A stretch of DNA of 64,000 bases. Source: Variovorax paradoxus. Its GTDB lineage: Bacteria; Pseudomonadota; Gammaproteobacteria; Burkholderiales; Burkholderiaceae_C. A program made the position numbers and the translations under genes. The stretch lies in assembly GCF_030811855.1 (NCBI RefSeq), contig NZ_JAUSRN010000009.1:62001-126000 (forward strand), in the 5' to 3' direction. The notes beneath the pieces are model-generated. The model was given only the letters and a program-made list of their open reading frames with translations, ran no database searches and was not told where the DNA came from. Each line of letters starts with the position of its first letter. Positions within the stretch are counted from its first letter, which is position 1. Of this stretch, positions 11,447-21,168 are shown piece after piece.

Positions 11447-12307
11447 ATGCTCGCCCGCCGTTTTGCGCTCTATCTCGACCTGATTCGCTGGAACCGCCCC
11501 GCGGGCTGGCTGTTGCTGCTTTGGCCCACGCTGGGCGCGCTCTGGTTCGCTTCAGGGGGGTGGCCGGGCTGGCATCTGCTGGTGGTGTTCGTGCTGGGCA
11601 CCATTCTCATGCGCAGTGCGGGCTGCTGCGTCAACGACGTGGCCGACCGAGACTTCGACCGCCACGTGAAGCGGACCGCGCAGCGGCCGGTGACCAGCGG
11701 CGCGGTTTCGGTCAAGGAAGCGCTGGTGTTGGGCGCGGCGCTGGCGCTAGCGGCCTTCGCTCTGGTGCTCACGACCAACCGGCTCACCATTGTCTGGTCG
11801 TTCGCGGCGCTGGCGATCACGCTGGCCTATCCGTTTGCCAAGCGTTTCGTCTCGGTTCCGCAGGCGGTGCTGGGCATCGCCTTCAGCTTCGGCATTCCGA
11901 TGGCTTTTGCGGCGGTGCAATCTAGGGTGCCGGTGTTCGCGGCCTGGCTGCTGGCCGGCAATCTGTTCTGGGTGCTGGCCTACGACACCGAATATGCAAT
12001 GGTCGATCGCGACGACGACTTGAAGATCGGCATGAAGACGTCGGCAATCACCTTCGGCCGCTTCGACGTGGCCGCGGTGATGGCGAGCTACGCGATCTTC
12101 CTGGCCGTCTGGGCGTGGGCTGGGGCCAGCCAGGGCCTGGGCGCCGTGTTTTTCGCGGCCATCGGCATTGCGGCGGCGCAGGCCGTCTGGCACTGGCAGC
12201 TGATCCGCGGCCGCACCCGCGACGGCTGCTTCAAGGCCTTTCGCCTGAACCACTGGCTCGGCTTCACGGTGTTTGCCGGCATTGCGGCCGGCTATGCGCT
12301 GAAGTAG
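11447..12307 (+). CDS. ubiA: 4-hydroxybenzoate polyprenyltransferase
   Basis: 286 residues, integral membrane protein with about eight helices. It joins the polyprenyl chain to 4-hydroxybenzoate in ubiquinone synthesis. The two Asp-rich Mg-diphosphate motifs are intact: NDVADRDFD (near residue 64) and [13 protein letters not shown] (near 178). [19 protein letters not shown] at the N-terminus and [10 protein letters not shown] are also typical UbiA. The ATG at 11447 is 68 bases after dps, with a terminator-like hairpin between them, so ubiA probably has its own promoter. It is convergent with proC (21-base gap). Confidence 0.95.
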   Translation: MLARRFALYLDLIRWNRPAGWLLLLWPTLGALWFASGGWPGWHLLVVFVLGTILMRSAGCCVNDVADRDFDRHVKRTAQRPVTSGAVSVKEALVLGAALALAAFALVLTTNRLTIVWSFAALAITLAYPFAKRFVSVPQAVLGIAFSFGIPMAFAAVQSRVPVFAAWLLAGNLFWVLAYDTEYAMVDRDDDLKIGMKTSAITFGRFDVAAVMASYAIFLAVWAWAGASQGLGAVFFAAIGIAAAQAVWHWQLIRGRTRDGCFKAFRLNHWLGFTVFAGIAAGYALK

Positions 12308-12328
12308 AGCGGGCGAAGGCCCGTCCGC

Positions 12329-13186
12329 TCAGGCCTTGCCGAATTCCTCGCCCAGTTCAGCCGCGCGCTTCTGCGCCGCGCGAATCGCGGTCTTGAACTT
12401 CGCCTTGACGTCGGCACCCTCCAGCGAGGTCAGCGCGGCGTAGGTCGTTCCGCCCTTCGAGGTCACCCGTTCGCGCAACACCGACGGCGGCTCTGTCGCG
12501 CTGTGCGCCAGCGCCGAGGCGCCGGTGAAGGTGCCAATGGCCAGCCGCTGGGCCTGGTCGGGCGACAGGCCCATTTCCATGCCGGCCTCGGTCATGGCCT
12601 CGATGAAATAGAAGACGTAGGCGGGGCCCGAGCCGGACATCGCCGTGACCGCGTCGAGCGCGGCTTCGTCGTCGACCCAGAGCAGCTCGCCGGTCGGTGC
12701 CAGCAACTGCCCGACCAAGGCTCGGTCGGCGGCGTCCACGCCAGCGCGTGCATAGAGACCGGTCATGCCCTGTCCCACCAGCGCGGGCGTGTTGGGCATG
12801 GCGCGCACCACGCGTTCGCTGCTGAGCCAGCGCGCAATGCTGCCCGATGGAATGCCTGCAGCCACGCTCAGGTGCAGCGCGTTTTCGGCGAAGGCGCGCA
12901 CCGGCCGTGCGGCGTCCGCAAAGGTCTGCGGCTTGACCGCCCACACCACCACGGCGCAGCGGGAAAGGGCTTCGCCGGCCTCGGCCTGCGCAGTGATGCC
13001 GAAGGACTGCGCCAGTTTCCGGCGAGCCTCCTCGAAAGGCTCGACCACCTCGAAAGCGTCGGCGGGCGTGCCCTGCTTGATGAGGCCGCCGATGATGGCG
13101 CTGGCCATGTTGCCGCCGCCTATGAAGGCAATGGGGGGAAGCGGCGCCGGGCCGGTGCGGGGCAGGAATGTGACGGCAATGGTCAT
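12329..13186 (-). CDS. proC: Pyrroline-5-carboxylate reductase
   Basis: 285 residues. The last step of proline synthesis, NAD(P)H-dependent reduction of pyrroline-5-carboxylate. The Rossmann motif is FIGGGNMASAIIGGL (near residue 20), followed by VWAVKPQ and MPNTPALVGQGMTGL. The C-terminal family signature is present as MSGSGPAYVFYFIEAMTEAG and VTSKGGTT. Start at 13186 overlaps the stop of the upstream phytase-like gene by four bases (ATGA), so they form a two-gene unit. A longer start within that gene is not needed. Confidence 0.95.
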   Translation of the reverse strand: MTIAVTFLPRTGPAPLPPIAFIGGGNMASAIIGGLIKQGTPADAFEVVEPFEEARRKLAQSFGITAQAEAGEALSRCAVVVWAVKPQTFADAARPVRAFAENALHLSVAAGIPSGSIARWLSSERVVRAMPNTPALVGQGMTGLYARAGVDAADRALVGQLLAPTGELLWVDDEAALDAVTAMSGSGPAYVFYFIEAMTEAGMEMGLSPDQAQRLAIGTFTGASALAHSATEPPSVLRERVTSKGGTTYAALTSLEGADVKAKFKTAIRAAQKRAAELGEEFGKA

Positions 13187-14355
13187 GGTCGGTCGGTGTA
13201 TTCGAATGCTGCGAACTGGGTTGTCTGCAGCGGGTTGAAATTGTCGTCGCTCACCACCACCAGCATGCGTTTGCCGTCCGGCAGCGCCGGCCCCCAGCAC
13301 ATGCCTTCGGTGTTGTCCAAGCGCGAAAGGCCGAGCTGGGCGAAGTTGGCGATCAGCTTTCTTGCCACAGGGCGGTGGTTGCCTGCGGCGAGCGCATCGA
13401 TCTCCAGCACGTCGGTGGCGTCTCGGGTATCGATCTCATACAGGCGCAACGAGTTTCCGGCGCCCGTGGCATAGGCGCGCTCCAGCACCAGCATGCGGTC
13501 TGCATCGAGCATCAGCACCTCGCTGATGCCATTGTCGGCAAGGCTGCCGGGAATCAGCGGCCGCAGCGGAATCGCATCGGGAACATAGGCAATCTGGCGT
13601 GTGGCCTGACCCGTTTCCAGGTCCATGCGGGTCAGCCGGCAGGGGCCGCCCGGCGCTTTGGTGGTGGGAATCGGGCCGTCCTGGATCAGCGCGTTTTCCA
13701 TGGCGAGCCAGGCGTGGCGGCCGTCGGGCGTCAGCGCCAGGCCCTCTAGTCCCAGGTTGTCGCGCGGGCCGCGGCGCTGCGAGGCATCGGCATTGAACAT
13801 GGCCGGCAGGGCGAACTCGCGCAGCGGGCCGCCGTCGCGCGCCGATTCGTAGAGAGCCGGCCCGAATCCTCGGGTTACGTCGCCTTCGCTGGTCCAAAGC
13901 AGGGTTCCGGTATTTGGGCGCAGGCGCAGCGCTTCTGGGTCCGGCACGGGCGTCTGGGCGTCGGCGCTGCGGCGCGCGAGCCATGGGCCGCCCCCTGGGC
14001 GTTGCAATTGCACGACGCTCTTTGGGACGGGTGGCCGGAGCCAAGGCGGTGCCCACTGCGCGGTGTAGAAGCGGGCGGGGTTCAGGTCCGATCGGTCATC
14101 ACTGAGAAGGATGTACTCACTTCTTTCTGCGTCGTAGTCGATGCCGGAGAGGCCTCCAGCTGTTGTGCCTTGTATAGTCAGCCTATGCGGCCAGTAGGCC
14201 TCGGCCAAGTGGCGCAGCCGTACCGGCGTGACAGAGGGGATCACCGGGCTGCCGCAGCCTGACAGTCCCAGCCCCGCAGCGGCGGCCGCACAGGCCAGCA
14301 TGCTGCGGCGCAGGGGAGATGCGGGAGCTACGAGGCCTGAATTGACGGTGCGCAC
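13183..14355 (-). CDS. Esterase-like activity of phytase family lipoprotein
   Basis: 390 residues from a GTG at 14355 (ATG at 14418 is possible but runs back over the rplN promoter). The N-terminus reads PLRRSMLACAAAAAGLGLSGCGS: a double Arg, a hydrophobic core and an LSGC lipobox, so the product is a lipoprotein, perhaps exported by Tat. The body has the PF13449-type pattern GGLSGIDYDAERSEYILLSDDR followed by repeated beta-propeller-like segments (NLGLEGLALTPDGRHAWLAMEN, NTEGMCWGPALPDG). This fits a predicted beta-propeller phosphoesterase-like domain; substrate unknown. It precedes proC with a 4-base overlap. Confidence 0.75.
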   Translation of the reverse strand: MRTVNSGLVAPASPLRRSMLACAAAAAGLGLSGCGSPVIPSVTPVRLRHLAEAYWPHRLTIQGTTAGGLSGIDYDAERSEYILLSDDRSDLNPARFYTAQWAPPWLRPPVPKSVVQLQRPGGGPWLARRSADAQTPVPDPEALRLRPNTGTLLWTSEGDVTRGFGPALYESARDGGPLREFALPAMFNADASQRRGPRDNLGLEGLALTPDGRHAWLAMENALIQDGPIPTTKAPGGPCRLTRMDLETGQATRQIAYVPDAIPLRPLIPGSLADNGISEVLMLDADRMLVLERAYATGAGNSLRLYEIDTRDATDVLEIDALAAGNHRPVARKLIANFAQLGLSRLDNTEGMCWGPALPDGKRMLVVVSDDNFNPLQTTQFAAFEYTDRP

Positions 14356-14397
14356 GCCGCCAAGTCTAGTTCCAGTGCATTTCGCGTCAGAAGGCAG

Positions 14398-14426
14398 TTG
14401 ACATGCCCTGGTCACCATGCAACAAT
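14398..14426 (+). promoter_or_regulatory. Promoter of the rplN ribosomal operon
   Basis: Perfect -35 TTGACA at 14398-14403, 17-base spacer, and -10 AACAAT at 14421-14426. Predicted start near 14433, giving a leader of about 138 bases before rplN. It is the only strong sigma-70 promoter before the block, as expected where rpsQ is absent upstream. Confidence 0.65.
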
Positions 14427-14431
14427 CGCAG

Positions 14432-14493
14432 GCTTCGCTTCAAAAAAGGCGAAGCTTTCAGCCCAAAGCGGAAGTGCCTCGAGTGGTTCGAGG
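14432..14493 (+). other. Structured leader of the rplN operon
   Basis: Two hairpins are visible in the 5' leader: GCTTCGC pairing with GCGAAGC at 14432-14455 (10-base loop) and CCTCGA pairing with TCGAGG at 14477-14493 (5-base loop). They could be control elements or simply stabilise the leader. No T-run follows, so they are not terminators. Confidence 0.4.
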
Positions 14494-14570
14494 TGCAGAC
14501 GACGGGCCCAAGACTGACCGCAGCGTTTCCCTCCCGGAGGCGCATCGGTACAAGTTGGGAACTACTAGCA

Positions 14571-14939
14571 ATGATCCAAACTGAATCCCGGCTCGAAGTG
14601 GCCGACAACACAGGCGCGAAGTCCGTCCTGTGTATCAAGGTGCTCGGTGGCTCCAAGCGGCGTTACGCCAGCGTGGGCGACGTCATCAAGGTGAGCATCA
14701 AGGAAGCCGCTCCGCGTGGTCGCGTCAAGAAGGGCGAGATCTACAGCGCAGTGGTGGTTCGCACCGCCAAGGGCATCCGTCGCGCCGATGGTTCCCTCGT
14801 CAAATTCGATGGCAACGCAGCCGTGTTGCTCAACGCCAAGCTGGAGCCTATCGGCACCCGCATCTTCGGACCGGTGACGCGCGAGCTGCGCACCGAAAAG
14901 TTCATGAAGATCGTGTCGCTGGCCCCCGAAGTTCTGTAA
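14571..14939 (+). CDS. rplN: 50S ribosomal protein L14 (uL14)
   Basis: 122 residues, full length. [17 protein letters not shown] and the L14 signature around [14 protein letters not shown] are intact. It binds 23S rRNA at the subunit interface. It is the first gene of the ribosomal block here: normally it follows rpsQ, but upstream there is an opposite-strand lipoprotein gene. A longer frame from 14403 overlaps the leader hairpins and was rejected. Confidence 0.98.
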
Positions 14940-14952
14940 GGACAACAACGCC

Positions 14953-15285
14953 ATGAACAAGATTCGCAAAGGCGACCAGGTCATCGTGTTGGCCGGGCGC
15001 GACAAGGGCAAGCGCGGCACCGTCTCGCTTCGCAAGGACGATTCGCACCTCGTCGTCGAGGGCGTGAACATCGTCAAGAAGCACGCCAAGCCGAACCCCC
15101 TCAAGGGTACGACCGGCGGCATCGTCGAAAAGACCATGCCCATTCACCAATCCAACGTGGCGATCTTCAATGCCGCGACCGGCAAGGCCGATCGCGTGGG
15201 CATCAAGATCACCCAGGGTGCTGACGGCAAGCGCGTGGCTGTTCGCGTCTTCAAGTCGAGCGGCGACGAAATCAAGTTCGCCTAA
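14953..15285 (+). CDS. rplX: 50S ribosomal protein L24 (uL24)
   Basis: 110 residues. The KOW motif is seen in [20 protein letters not shown] at the N-terminus, followed by [14 protein letters not shown] and [15 protein letters not shown]. An assembly-initiator protein of the large subunit near the exit tunnel. Fourteen bases after rplN; same operon. Confidence 0.98.
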
Positions 15286-15296
15286 GAGGTACTCAC

Positions 15297-15836
15297 ATGG
15301 CACGTCTCCAACAACACTATCGCGAAAAGATCGCGAAAGACCTGACGGAAAAGTTCGGCTACAAGTCGCCGATGCAGGTCCCCCGCCTCACCAAGATCAC
15401 GCTCAACATGGGCGTGGGTGAAGCTGTCGCCGACAAGAAGGTCCTGGACAACGCAGTTGCCGACCTGACCAAGATCGCCGGCCAGAAGCCCGTGGTCACC
15501 AAGTCGAAGAAGGCCATCGCCGGTTTCAAGATCCGCGAGAACCAGCCCATCGGCTGCATGGTCACGCTGCGTGGCGTGCAGATGTATGAGTTCCTGGATC
15601 GTTTCGTGACCATCGCGCTGCCGCGTGTTCGCGACTTCCGCGGCATCTCCGGCCGTGCGTTCGACGGCCGTGGCAACTACAACATCGGCGTCAAGGAACA
15701 GATCATTTTCCCCGAGATCGAATACGACAAGGTCGATGCCCTGCGCGGTCTCAACATCAGCATCACGACGACGGCCAAGACCGATGAAGAAGCCAAGGCG
15801 CTTCTCGCTGGTTTCCGTTTCCCGTTCAAGAACTGA
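15297..15836 (+). CDS. rplE: 50S ribosomal protein L5 (uL5)
   Basis: 179 residues. Typical parts are [34 protein letters not shown] and the C-terminal [18 protein letters not shown]. Binds 5S rRNA and contacts the P-site tRNA. It follows rplX by 11 bases. In E. coli, S8 represses the spc mRNA around the start of this gene; no comparable fold was verified here. Confidence 0.98.
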   Translation: MARLQQHYREKIAKDLTEKFGYKSPMQVPRLTKITLNMGVGEAVADKKVLDNAVADLTKIAGQKPVVTKSKKAIAGFKIRENQPIGCMVTLRGVQMYEFLDRFVTIALPRVRDFRGISGRAFDGRGNYNIGVKEQIIFPEIEYDKVDALRGLNISITTTAKTDEEAKALLAGFRFPFKN

Positions 15837-15844
15837 GGCGAACC

Positions 15845-16150
15845 GTGGCTAAACAATCCCTGATCCAACGCGAACTCAAGCGCGACAAGCTGGTCGCCAA
15901 GTACGCTGCGAAGCACGCGGAACTGAAGGCAATTTCCAACGACCTGAAGAAGAGCGACGAAGAGCGCGCTGCTGCCCGCCTGGGCCTGCAAAAGCTCCCG
16001 CGCAACGCGAACCCCACGCGTCAGCGCAACCGTTGCGAAATCACCGGTCGCCCGCGTGGCACCTTCCGTCAATTCGGTCTGGCCCGCGCCAAGATCCGCG
16101 AACTGGCTTTCAATGGCGACATCCCCGGTGTCACCAAGGCCAGCTGGTAA
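15845..16150 (+). CDS. rpsN: 30S ribosomal protein S14 (uS14), zinc-free long form
   Basis: 101 residues, from a GTG start at 15845. The length and the single Cys in [14 protein letters not shown] show the long type lacking the CxxC zinc knuckles. [17 protein letters not shown] is the usual signature near the C-terminus. Binds 16S rRNA in the head of the small subunit. Eight bases after rplE. Confidence 0.98.
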   Translation: MAKQSLIQRELKRDKLVAKYAAKHAELKAISNDLKKSDEERAAARLGLQKLPRNANPTRQRNRCEITGRPRGTFRQFGLARAKIRELAFNGDIPGVTKASW

Positions 16151-16170
16151 GCCAGGCAGGAGCAAACAAC

Positions 16171-16566
16171 ATGAGCATGAGTGATCCCATTGCCGACCTG
16201 CTGACGCGTATCCGTAACGCGCAGATGGTGGCGAAGCCCACTGTGTCGATCCCGTCTTCCAAGGTGAAGGCTGCGATTGCACAGGTCCTGAAGGACGAAG
16301 GCTACATCGACGGCTTTGAAGTGAAGACCGAAGCCGGCAAGTCCGAACTCGTCATCACGCTGAAGTACTACGCTGGCCGCCCGGTCATCGAGCGCATCGA
16401 GCGCGTGAGCCGTCCCGGCCTGCGCGTCTACAAGGCCAGTGCTTCCATTCCGCAAGTCCAGAACGGCCTCGGCGTTGCGATCGTCACGACCCCCAAGGGC
16501 GTGATGACGGACCGCAAGGCACGCGCTACCGGTGTCGGTGGCGAAGTGCTGTGCTACGTCGCCTAA
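16171..16566 (+). CDS. rpsH: 30S ribosomal protein S8 (uS8)
   Basis: 131 residues. [18 protein letters not shown] at the start and [19 protein letters not shown] at the end are the S8 signatures. Binds the central domain of 16S rRNA and in E. coli is the translational repressor of the spc operon. The frame extends upstream through rpsN, but the ATG at 16171 with a CAGGAG site is the correct start. Confidence 0.98.
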   Translation: MSMSDPIADLLTRIRNAQMVAKPTVSIPSSKVKAAIAQVLKDEGYIDGFEVKTEAGKSELVITLKYYAGRPVIERIERVSRPGLRVYKASASIPQVQNGLGVAIVTTPKGVMTDRKARATGVGGEVLCYVA

Positions 16567-16590
16567 CCGAGACATCGAGGAGTAACTGAA

Positions 16591-17124
16591 ATGTCCCGAG
16601 TAGGAAAAATGCCGATCACCATCCCCGCAGGCGTGGATGTGTCGATCAAGGAAGACCAGATCAGCGTCAAGGGCACGGGCGGCACGCTCAACCTTGCACG
16701 CAATGCACTGGTCAAGGTCGTCAGCAATGACGGCAAGCTGAATTTCGAGCCCGCCAACGAGTCGCGTGAAGCGAATGCGATGAGCGGCACGATCCGTCAG
16801 CTGGTGAACAACATGGTGGTTGGCGTGACCAAGGGCTTCGAGAAGAAGCTCAACCTGGTCGGCGTCGGCTACAAGGCCGCAGCGTCCAACAACAAGTTGA
16901 ACCTGCAAGTCGGTTATTCGCACCCGGTCAACATCGAAATGCCGCAAGGCATCACGGTGGCCACCGCGACCCCGACCGAAATCGTGATCAAGGGTGCTGA
17001 CCGTCAGCGCGTTGGTCAAATCGCCGCTGAGATCCGCGCTGTTCGTCCGCCTGAGCCTTACAAGGGCAAGGGCATCCGTTATTCGGACGAAAAGATCGTG
17101 ATCAAAGAGACCAAGAAGAAGTAA
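16591..17124 (+). CDS. rplF: 50S ribosomal protein L6 (uL6)
   Basis: 177 residues. [17 protein letters not shown], the duplicated beta-sheet fold and the C-terminal signature [17 protein letters not shown] are present. Binds 23S rRNA near the GTPase-associated region. Its ATG follows a GAGGAG site 24 bases after rpsH. Confidence 0.98.
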   Translation: MSRVGKMPITIPAGVDVSIKEDQISVKGTGGTLNLARNALVKVVSNDGKLNFEPANESREANAMSGTIRQLVNNMVVGVTKGFEKKLNLVGVGYKAAASNNKLNLQVGYSHPVNIEMPQGITVATATPTEIVIKGADRQRVGQIAAEIRAVRPPEPYKGKGIRYSDEKIVIKETKKK

Positions 17125-17135
17125 GGGGCAGCAAA

Positions 17136-17504
17136 ATGATGTTGACCAAAAAAGCACAGCGTCTTCGCCGCTCGCGCCAGACCCGCATTCGCATCGCGAC
17201 GCAGGGCGTGGCCCGTCTGACGGTGAACCGCACCAACCTGCACATCTACGCCACCGTCATCTCCGACGACGGCACCAAGGTGATTGCCACCGCATCGACG
17301 GCCGAAGCCGAAGTGCGCACGGCACTCGGCGGCTCGGGCAAGGGCGGCAATGCCGCCGCTGCAACGGCCATCGGCAAGCGCATCGCTGAAAAGGCGAAGG
17401 CTGCCGGCGTCGAGAAGGTCGCCTTCGACCGCGCAGGTTTTGCGTACCACGGCCGCGTCAAGGCGCTGGCCGATGCGGCTCGCGAAGCCGGTCTGCAGTT
17501 CTAA
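17136..17504 (+). CDS. rplR: 50S ribosomal protein L18 (uL18)
   Basis: 122 residues if the first of two consecutive ATG codons is used, 121 otherwise. An AAGGGG site seven bases before the first ATG favours 17136. [20 protein letters not shown] at the N-terminus and [20 protein letters not shown] at the C-terminus are standard. Binds 5S rRNA together with L5 and L25. Confidence 0.97.
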   Translation: MMLTKKAQRLRRSRQTRIRIATQGVARLTVNRTNLHIYATVISDDGTKVIATASTAEAEVRTALGGSGKGGNAAAATAIGKRIAEKAKAAGVEKVAFDRAGFAYHGRVKALADAAREAGLQF

Positions 17505-17522
17505 ACGGACACGAGATTCAAA

Positions 17523-18041
17523 ATGGCAAAGATTCAAGCAAGAACGCAGAACGAAGGCCCTGAAGACGGTTTGCGCGAGAAGATGATCGCGATCAACCGC
17601 GTCACCAAGGTGGTGAAGGGTGGTCGTATCCTCGGTTTCGCAGCACTGACCGTCGTGGGCGACGGCGAAGGCCGCGTCGGCATGGGCAAGGGCAAGTCGA
17701 AGGAAGTGCCTGCTGCCGTGCAAAAGGCGATGGAAGAAGCCCGCCGCAACCTGGCCAAGATCTCGATCAAGAACGGCACGCTGCATCACCGCGTGACGGG
17801 TCACCATGGCGCCGCTTCGGTCGTCATGATCCCCGCCCCGAAGGGTACCGGCATCATCGCCGGCGGCCCGATGCGCGCCGTGTTCGAAGTCATGGGCATC
17901 ACCGACATCGTGGCCAAGAGCCATGGTTCGTCGAACCCCTACAACATGGTTCGCGCCACGCTCGACGGGTTGAAGAACTCGACGACCGCGTCCGAAGTGG
18001 CTGCCAAGCGCGGCCTGACCGTCGAAGAAATCTTCGCCTGA
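17523..18041 (+). CDS. rpsE: 30S ribosomal protein S5 (uS5)
   Basis: 172 residues. The S5 double-stranded RNA-binding segment is seen as [20 protein letters not shown] and the C-terminal [15 protein letters not shown] is conserved. It helps decoding accuracy and mRNA unwinding at the entry tunnel. It follows rplR by 18 bases. Confidence 0.98.
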   Translation: MAKIQARTQNEGPEDGLREKMIAINRVTKVVKGGRILGFAALTVVGDGEGRVGMGKGKSKEVPAAVQKAMEEARRNLAKISIKNGTLHHRVTGHHGAASVVMIPAPKGTGIIAGGPMRAVFEVMGITDIVAKSHGSSNPYNMVRATLDGLKNSTTASEVAAKRGLTVEEIFA

Positions 18042-18076
18042 GCGCAAGCTCTCGCAAGGCTGAAGGAAGCATTCAA

Positions 18077-18262
18077 ATGACGACGCAACAACAAACCCTC
18101 AAGGTGCAATTGGTCAAGAGCCCGATTGGCACCAAGGAATCGCATCGCGCGACCGTGCGTGGCCTCGGCCTGCGCAAGCTCAACAGCGTGAGCGAGCTGC
18201 AAGACACCCCCGCGGTGCGCGGCATGATCAACAAGATCAGTTATCTGGTCAAAGTTCTGTAA
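18077..18262 (+). CDS. rpmD: 50S ribosomal protein L30 (uL30)
   Basis: 61 residues, normal for bacterial L30. [25 protein letters not shown] is the core of the ferredoxin-like fold, seen in two pieces. A small peripheral large-subunit protein, not present in all bacteria. It follows rpsE by 35 bases and precedes rplO by 11. Confidence 0.97.
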   Translation: MTTQQQTLKVQLVKSPIGTKESHRATVRGLGLRKLNSVSELQDTPAVRGMINKISYLVKVL

Positions 18263-18273
18263 GAGAGACTGAT

Positions 18274-18705
18274 ATGGAACTCAATGGCATCAAGCCGGCG
18301 GATGGCGCCAAGCACGCCAAGCGCCGTGTCGGCCGCGGTATCGGCTCCGGTATCGGCAAGACCGCAGGTCGCGGTCACAAGGGTCAGAAGTCGCGCGCAG
18401 GCGGTTTCCACAAGGTTGGCTTCGAAGGCGGTCAAATGCCGCTGCAGCGTCGCCTGCCGAAGCGTGGCTTCAAGTCGCACCTGCTGAAGTTCAACGCCGA
18501 AGTCACGCTGACTGCCCTCGAGCAGCTCGGCCTGGCCGAAGTCGATGTCCTGGCGCTCAAGCAAGCCGGCCTCGTGGGCCAGCTCGCCAAGGTCGTCAAG
18601 ATCATCAAGACCGGTGAACTCACCAAGGCCGTCAAGCTGACGGGCGTGGGCGCAACCGCTGGTGCCAAGGCTGCAATCGAAGCAGCCGGCGGCAGCATCG
18701 CCTGA
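18274..18705 (+). CDS. rplO: 50S ribosomal protein L15 (uL15)
   Basis: 143 residues. The Gly/Arg/Lys-rich N-terminal tail ([20 protein letters not shown] region) that threads into 23S rRNA is clear, followed by [19 protein letters not shown] late-assembly large-subunit protein. Twenty-six bases before secY. Confidence 0.98.
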   Translation: MELNGIKPADGAKHAKRRVGRGIGSGIGKTAGRGHKGQKSRAGGFHKVGFEGGQMPLQRRLPKRGFKSHLLKFNAEVTLTALEQLGLAEVDVLALKQAGLVGQLAKVVKIIKTGELTKAVKLTGVGATAGAKAAIEAAGGSIA

Positions 18706-18731
18706 TCACACTGGACTGAAAGAAGTTCTTC

Positions 18732-20045
18732 GTGGCAACTAACGCGGCAACGATCGCAAAAACAGGCAAGTTCGGTGACCTCCGTCGCCGGCTCGTCTTT
18801 TTGCTGCTCGCGCTCGTGGTCTACCGGATCGGCGCGCACATTCCTGTGCCGGGCATCAACCCGGACCAGTTGGCCGCGTTGTTCCAGGGCCAGCAGGGCG
18901 GCATTCTGAGCCTGTTCAACATGTTCTCGGGCGGGGCGCTCTCGCGCTTCACCGTGTTCGCGTTGGGGATCATGCCGTACATCTCGGCGTCGATCATCAT
19001 GCAGCTGATGACCTACGTGCTTCCGACCTTCGAGCAATTGAAGAAGGAAGGCGAGGCCGGACGCCGCAAGATCACGCAATACACGCGCTACGGCGCGCTC
19101 GGCCTGGCTTTGTTCCAGTCGTTCAGCATCGCAGTGGCCCTCGAATCGTCGGCTGGCCTCGTCATCGCTCCCGGTTTCGGCTTCCGCCTGACCGCGATGG
19201 TGAGCCTCACAGCAGGTTCGATGTTCCTGATGTGGCTCGGCGAGCAGATCACCGAACGCGGCCTGGGCAACGGCATCTCGATCCTGATCTTTGCAGGTAT
19301 CGCGGCCGGCTTGCCGAACGCCATTGGCGGCCTGGCTTCGCTGGTGACCACTGGTGCAATGAATCCGATCATCGCGCTCTTCATCATCGCGATCGTGGTG
19401 CTGGTCACCTACTTCGTGGTGTTCGTCGAACGCGGCCAGCGCAAGATCCTCGTGAACTATGCGCGGCGCCAGGTCGGCAACAAGGTCTATGGCGGCCAGT
19501 CGTCGCACCTGCCCTTGAAGCTGAACATGGCCGGTGTGATTCCGCCGATCTTCGCCTCGTCGATCATCCTGCTGCCCGCAACGGTGGTCGGCTGGTTCAG
19601 CACCGGCGAAGGTGGTTTCCGCTGGATCAAGGACGTTGCCGGCGCACTGCGTCCGGGCGAGCCGATCTACGTGCTGCTGTACGCTGCCGCGATCGTTTTC
19701 TTCTGCTTCTTCTACACGGCACTCGTGTTCAACAGCAAGGAAACGGCCGACAACCTGAAGAAGAGTGGTGCATTCATTCCGGGCATTCGTCCGGGTGACC
19801 AGACCGCTCGCTATATCGACAAGATTCTGGTTCGCCTGACGTTGGCCGGCGCGGTGTACATCACCTTCGTCTGCCTGCTGCCCGAGTTCCTGATCCTGAA
19901 GTACAACGTACCGTTCTACTTCGGTGGTACCTCCCTGCTGATCATCGTGGTCGTCACGATGGACTTCATGGCCCAGGTGCAAAACTACATGATGTCCCAG
20001 CAGTACGAATCGCTGCTGAAGAAGGCCAACTTCAAGACATCGTAG
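18732..20045 (+). CDS. secY: Protein translocase subunit SecY
   Basis: 437 residues with ten membrane helices, from a GTG start at 18732. SecY forms the protein-conducting channel of the inner membrane. The plug and first-helix segment [17 protein letters not shown], the second signature [14 protein letters not shown], and the cytosolic loop [20 protein letters not shown] and [14 protein letters not shown] are present. In many proteobacteria infA follows; here the next gene is rpmJ after 73 bases. Confidence 0.98.
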   Translation: MATNAATIAKTGKFGDLRRRLVFLLLALVVYRIGAHIPVPGINPDQLAALFQGQQGGILSLFNMFSGGALSRFTVFALGIMPYISASIIMQLMTYVLPTFEQLKKEGEAGRRKITQYTRYGALGLALFQSFSIAVALESSAGLVIAPGFGFRLTAMVSLTAGSMFLMWLGEQITERGLGNGISILIFAGIAAGLPNAIGGLASLVTTGAMNPIIALFIIAIVVLVTYFVVFVERGQRKILVNYARRQVGNKVYGGQSSHLPLKLNMAGVIPPIFASSIILLPATVVGWFSTGEGGFRWIKDVAGALRPGEPIYVLLYAAAIVFFCFFYTALVFNSKETADNLKKSGAFIPGIRPGDQTARYIDKILVRLTLAGAVYITFVCLLPEFLILKYNVPFYFGGTSLLIIVVVTMDFMAQVQNYMMSQQYESLLKKANFKTS

Positions 20046-20118
20046 GGCTGTGAGTTTCAGTTTGAGAATTTGGGTAGGGGCGGTGTACCGCCACGTTAAA
20101 CAGTTTTAGGAGAATGAA

Positions 20119-20232
20119 ATGAGAGTTTCGGCTTCGGTCAAAACCATCTGCCGTAATTGCAAGGTCATCCGCCGTAAAGGTGTGGTGCGTGTGATTTGCA
20201 CCGACCCGCGCCACAAGCAGCGCCAGGGTTGA
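20119..20232 (+). CDS. rpmJ: 50S ribosomal protein L36 (bL36)
   Basis: 37 residues. The zinc-binding C+ form is complete: Cys11, Cys14, Cys27 and His32, with the usual [17 protein letters not shown] start. A TTAGGAG site lies 5 bases before the ATG. It replaces infA-rpmJ in the usual order: no infA lies between secY and this gene. Confidence 0.97.
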   Translation: MRVSASVKTICRNCKVIRRKGVVRVICTDPRHKQRQG

Positions 20233-20255
20233 TTGAAGAGTATTAGAGGACGCAC

Positions 20256-20621
20256 ATGGCACGTATTGCTGGCATCAACATTCCGCCGCACAAGCACGCT
20301 GAAATCGGCCTGACCGCCATCTTCGGCATCGGTCGCACGCGCGCCCGTCAAATCTGCGAAGCGAGCGGCATCGAATATTCGAAGAAGATCAAGGATCTGA
20401 CCGACGCCGATCTCGAAAAGATCCGCGATCAGATCGCTCTCTTCACCATCGAAGGCGATCTGCGTCGCGAGACGACGATGAACATCAAGCGTTTGATGGA
20501 CATCGGTTGCTATCGCGGCTTCCGTCACCGTCGCGGCCTGCCGATGCGCGGCCAGCGCACGCGCACCAATGCCCGCACCCGCAAGGGTCCGCGCAAGGCT
20601 GCGCAGTCCCTGAAGAAATAA
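20256..20621 (+). CDS. rpsM: 30S ribosomal protein S13 (uS13)
   Basis: 121 residues. [14 protein letters not shown], the HhH-like [13 protein letters not shown] and the C-terminal basic tail [14 protein letters not shown] are standard. Sits in the head of the small subunit and contacts the P-site tRNA. It is the first gene of the classical alpha operon, preceded by an AGAGGA site. Confidence 0.98.
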   Translation: MARIAGINIPPHKHAEIGLTAIFGIGRTRARQICEASGIEYSKKIKDLTDADLEKIRDQIALFTIEGDLRRETTMNIKRLMDIGCYRGFRHRRGLPMRGQRTRTNARTRKGPRKAAQSLKK

Positions 20622-20633
20622 GGATAGACCAGC

Positions 20634-21038
20634 ATGGCTAAAGCACCTGCAAACAACGCCGCACAGCGCGTTCGCAAGAAGGTTCGCAAGAACGTTGCGG
20701 ACGGCATCGCCCACGTGCATGCCTCGTTCAACAACACCATCATCACGATCACCGATCGCCAGGGCAACGCCCTGTCGTGGGCTTCGTCGGGTGGCCAGGG
20801 CTTCAAGGGCTCGCGCAAGTCGACGCCGTTCGCTGCGCAGGTGGCTTCCGAAGTGGCCGGCCGTGCTGCTGTCGAACAAGGTATCAAGAACCTCGACGTC
20901 GAGATCAAGGGCCCGGGCCCCGGTCGCGAATCGTCGGTGCGCGCACTGGCTGCGCTCGGCATCCGGATCAATTCCATTGCCGACGTGACGCCCGTTCCGC
21001 ACAACGGCTGCCGTCCCCAGAAGCGTCGCCGCATCTGA
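20634..21038 (+). CDS. rpsK: 30S ribosomal protein S11 (uS11)
   Basis: 134 residues. [19 protein letters not shown] and the C-terminal signature [18 protein letters not shown] are intact. Part of the small-subunit platform near the mRNA exit. A strong terminator-like hairpin lies 15 bases after its stop, before rpsD. Confidence 0.98.
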   Translation: MAKAPANNAAQRVRKKVRKNVADGIAHVHASFNNTIITITDRQGNALSWASSGGQGFKGSRKSTPFAAQVASEVAGRAAVEQGIKNLDVEIKGPGPGRESSVRALAALGIRINSIADVTPVPHNGCRPQKRRRI

Positions 21039-21053
21039 TCGTCAGTCCGCAAG

Positions 21054-21092
21054 GCGCAGCCGGCTTTTGAGCGGCTGCGCATTTGTTTTTTT
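21054..21092 (+). terminator. Hairpin with T-run between rpsK and rpsD
   Basis: Perfect 9-bp stem GCGCAGCCG / CGGCTGCGC with a 9-base loop, followed by ATTTGTTTTTTT. It has the form of an intrinsic terminator but lies inside the ribosomal operon, so it probably acts as an attenuator that lowers transcription into rpsD-rpoA-rplQ. Confidence 0.7.
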
Positions 21093-21168
21093 ACTAAGCC
21101 CACCGCCATCCGCGTCCTCGCCGATGGCTCCCGCAGGCAACTGCGGCAGATGACACAAAGGAAAACTC

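Noticed and set aside
18432..19982. 516-codon minus-strand frame opposite secY and rplO
   Set aside because: Antisense of conserved ribosomal and translocase genes. Product is a low-complexity Asp/Gln/Arg/His string.
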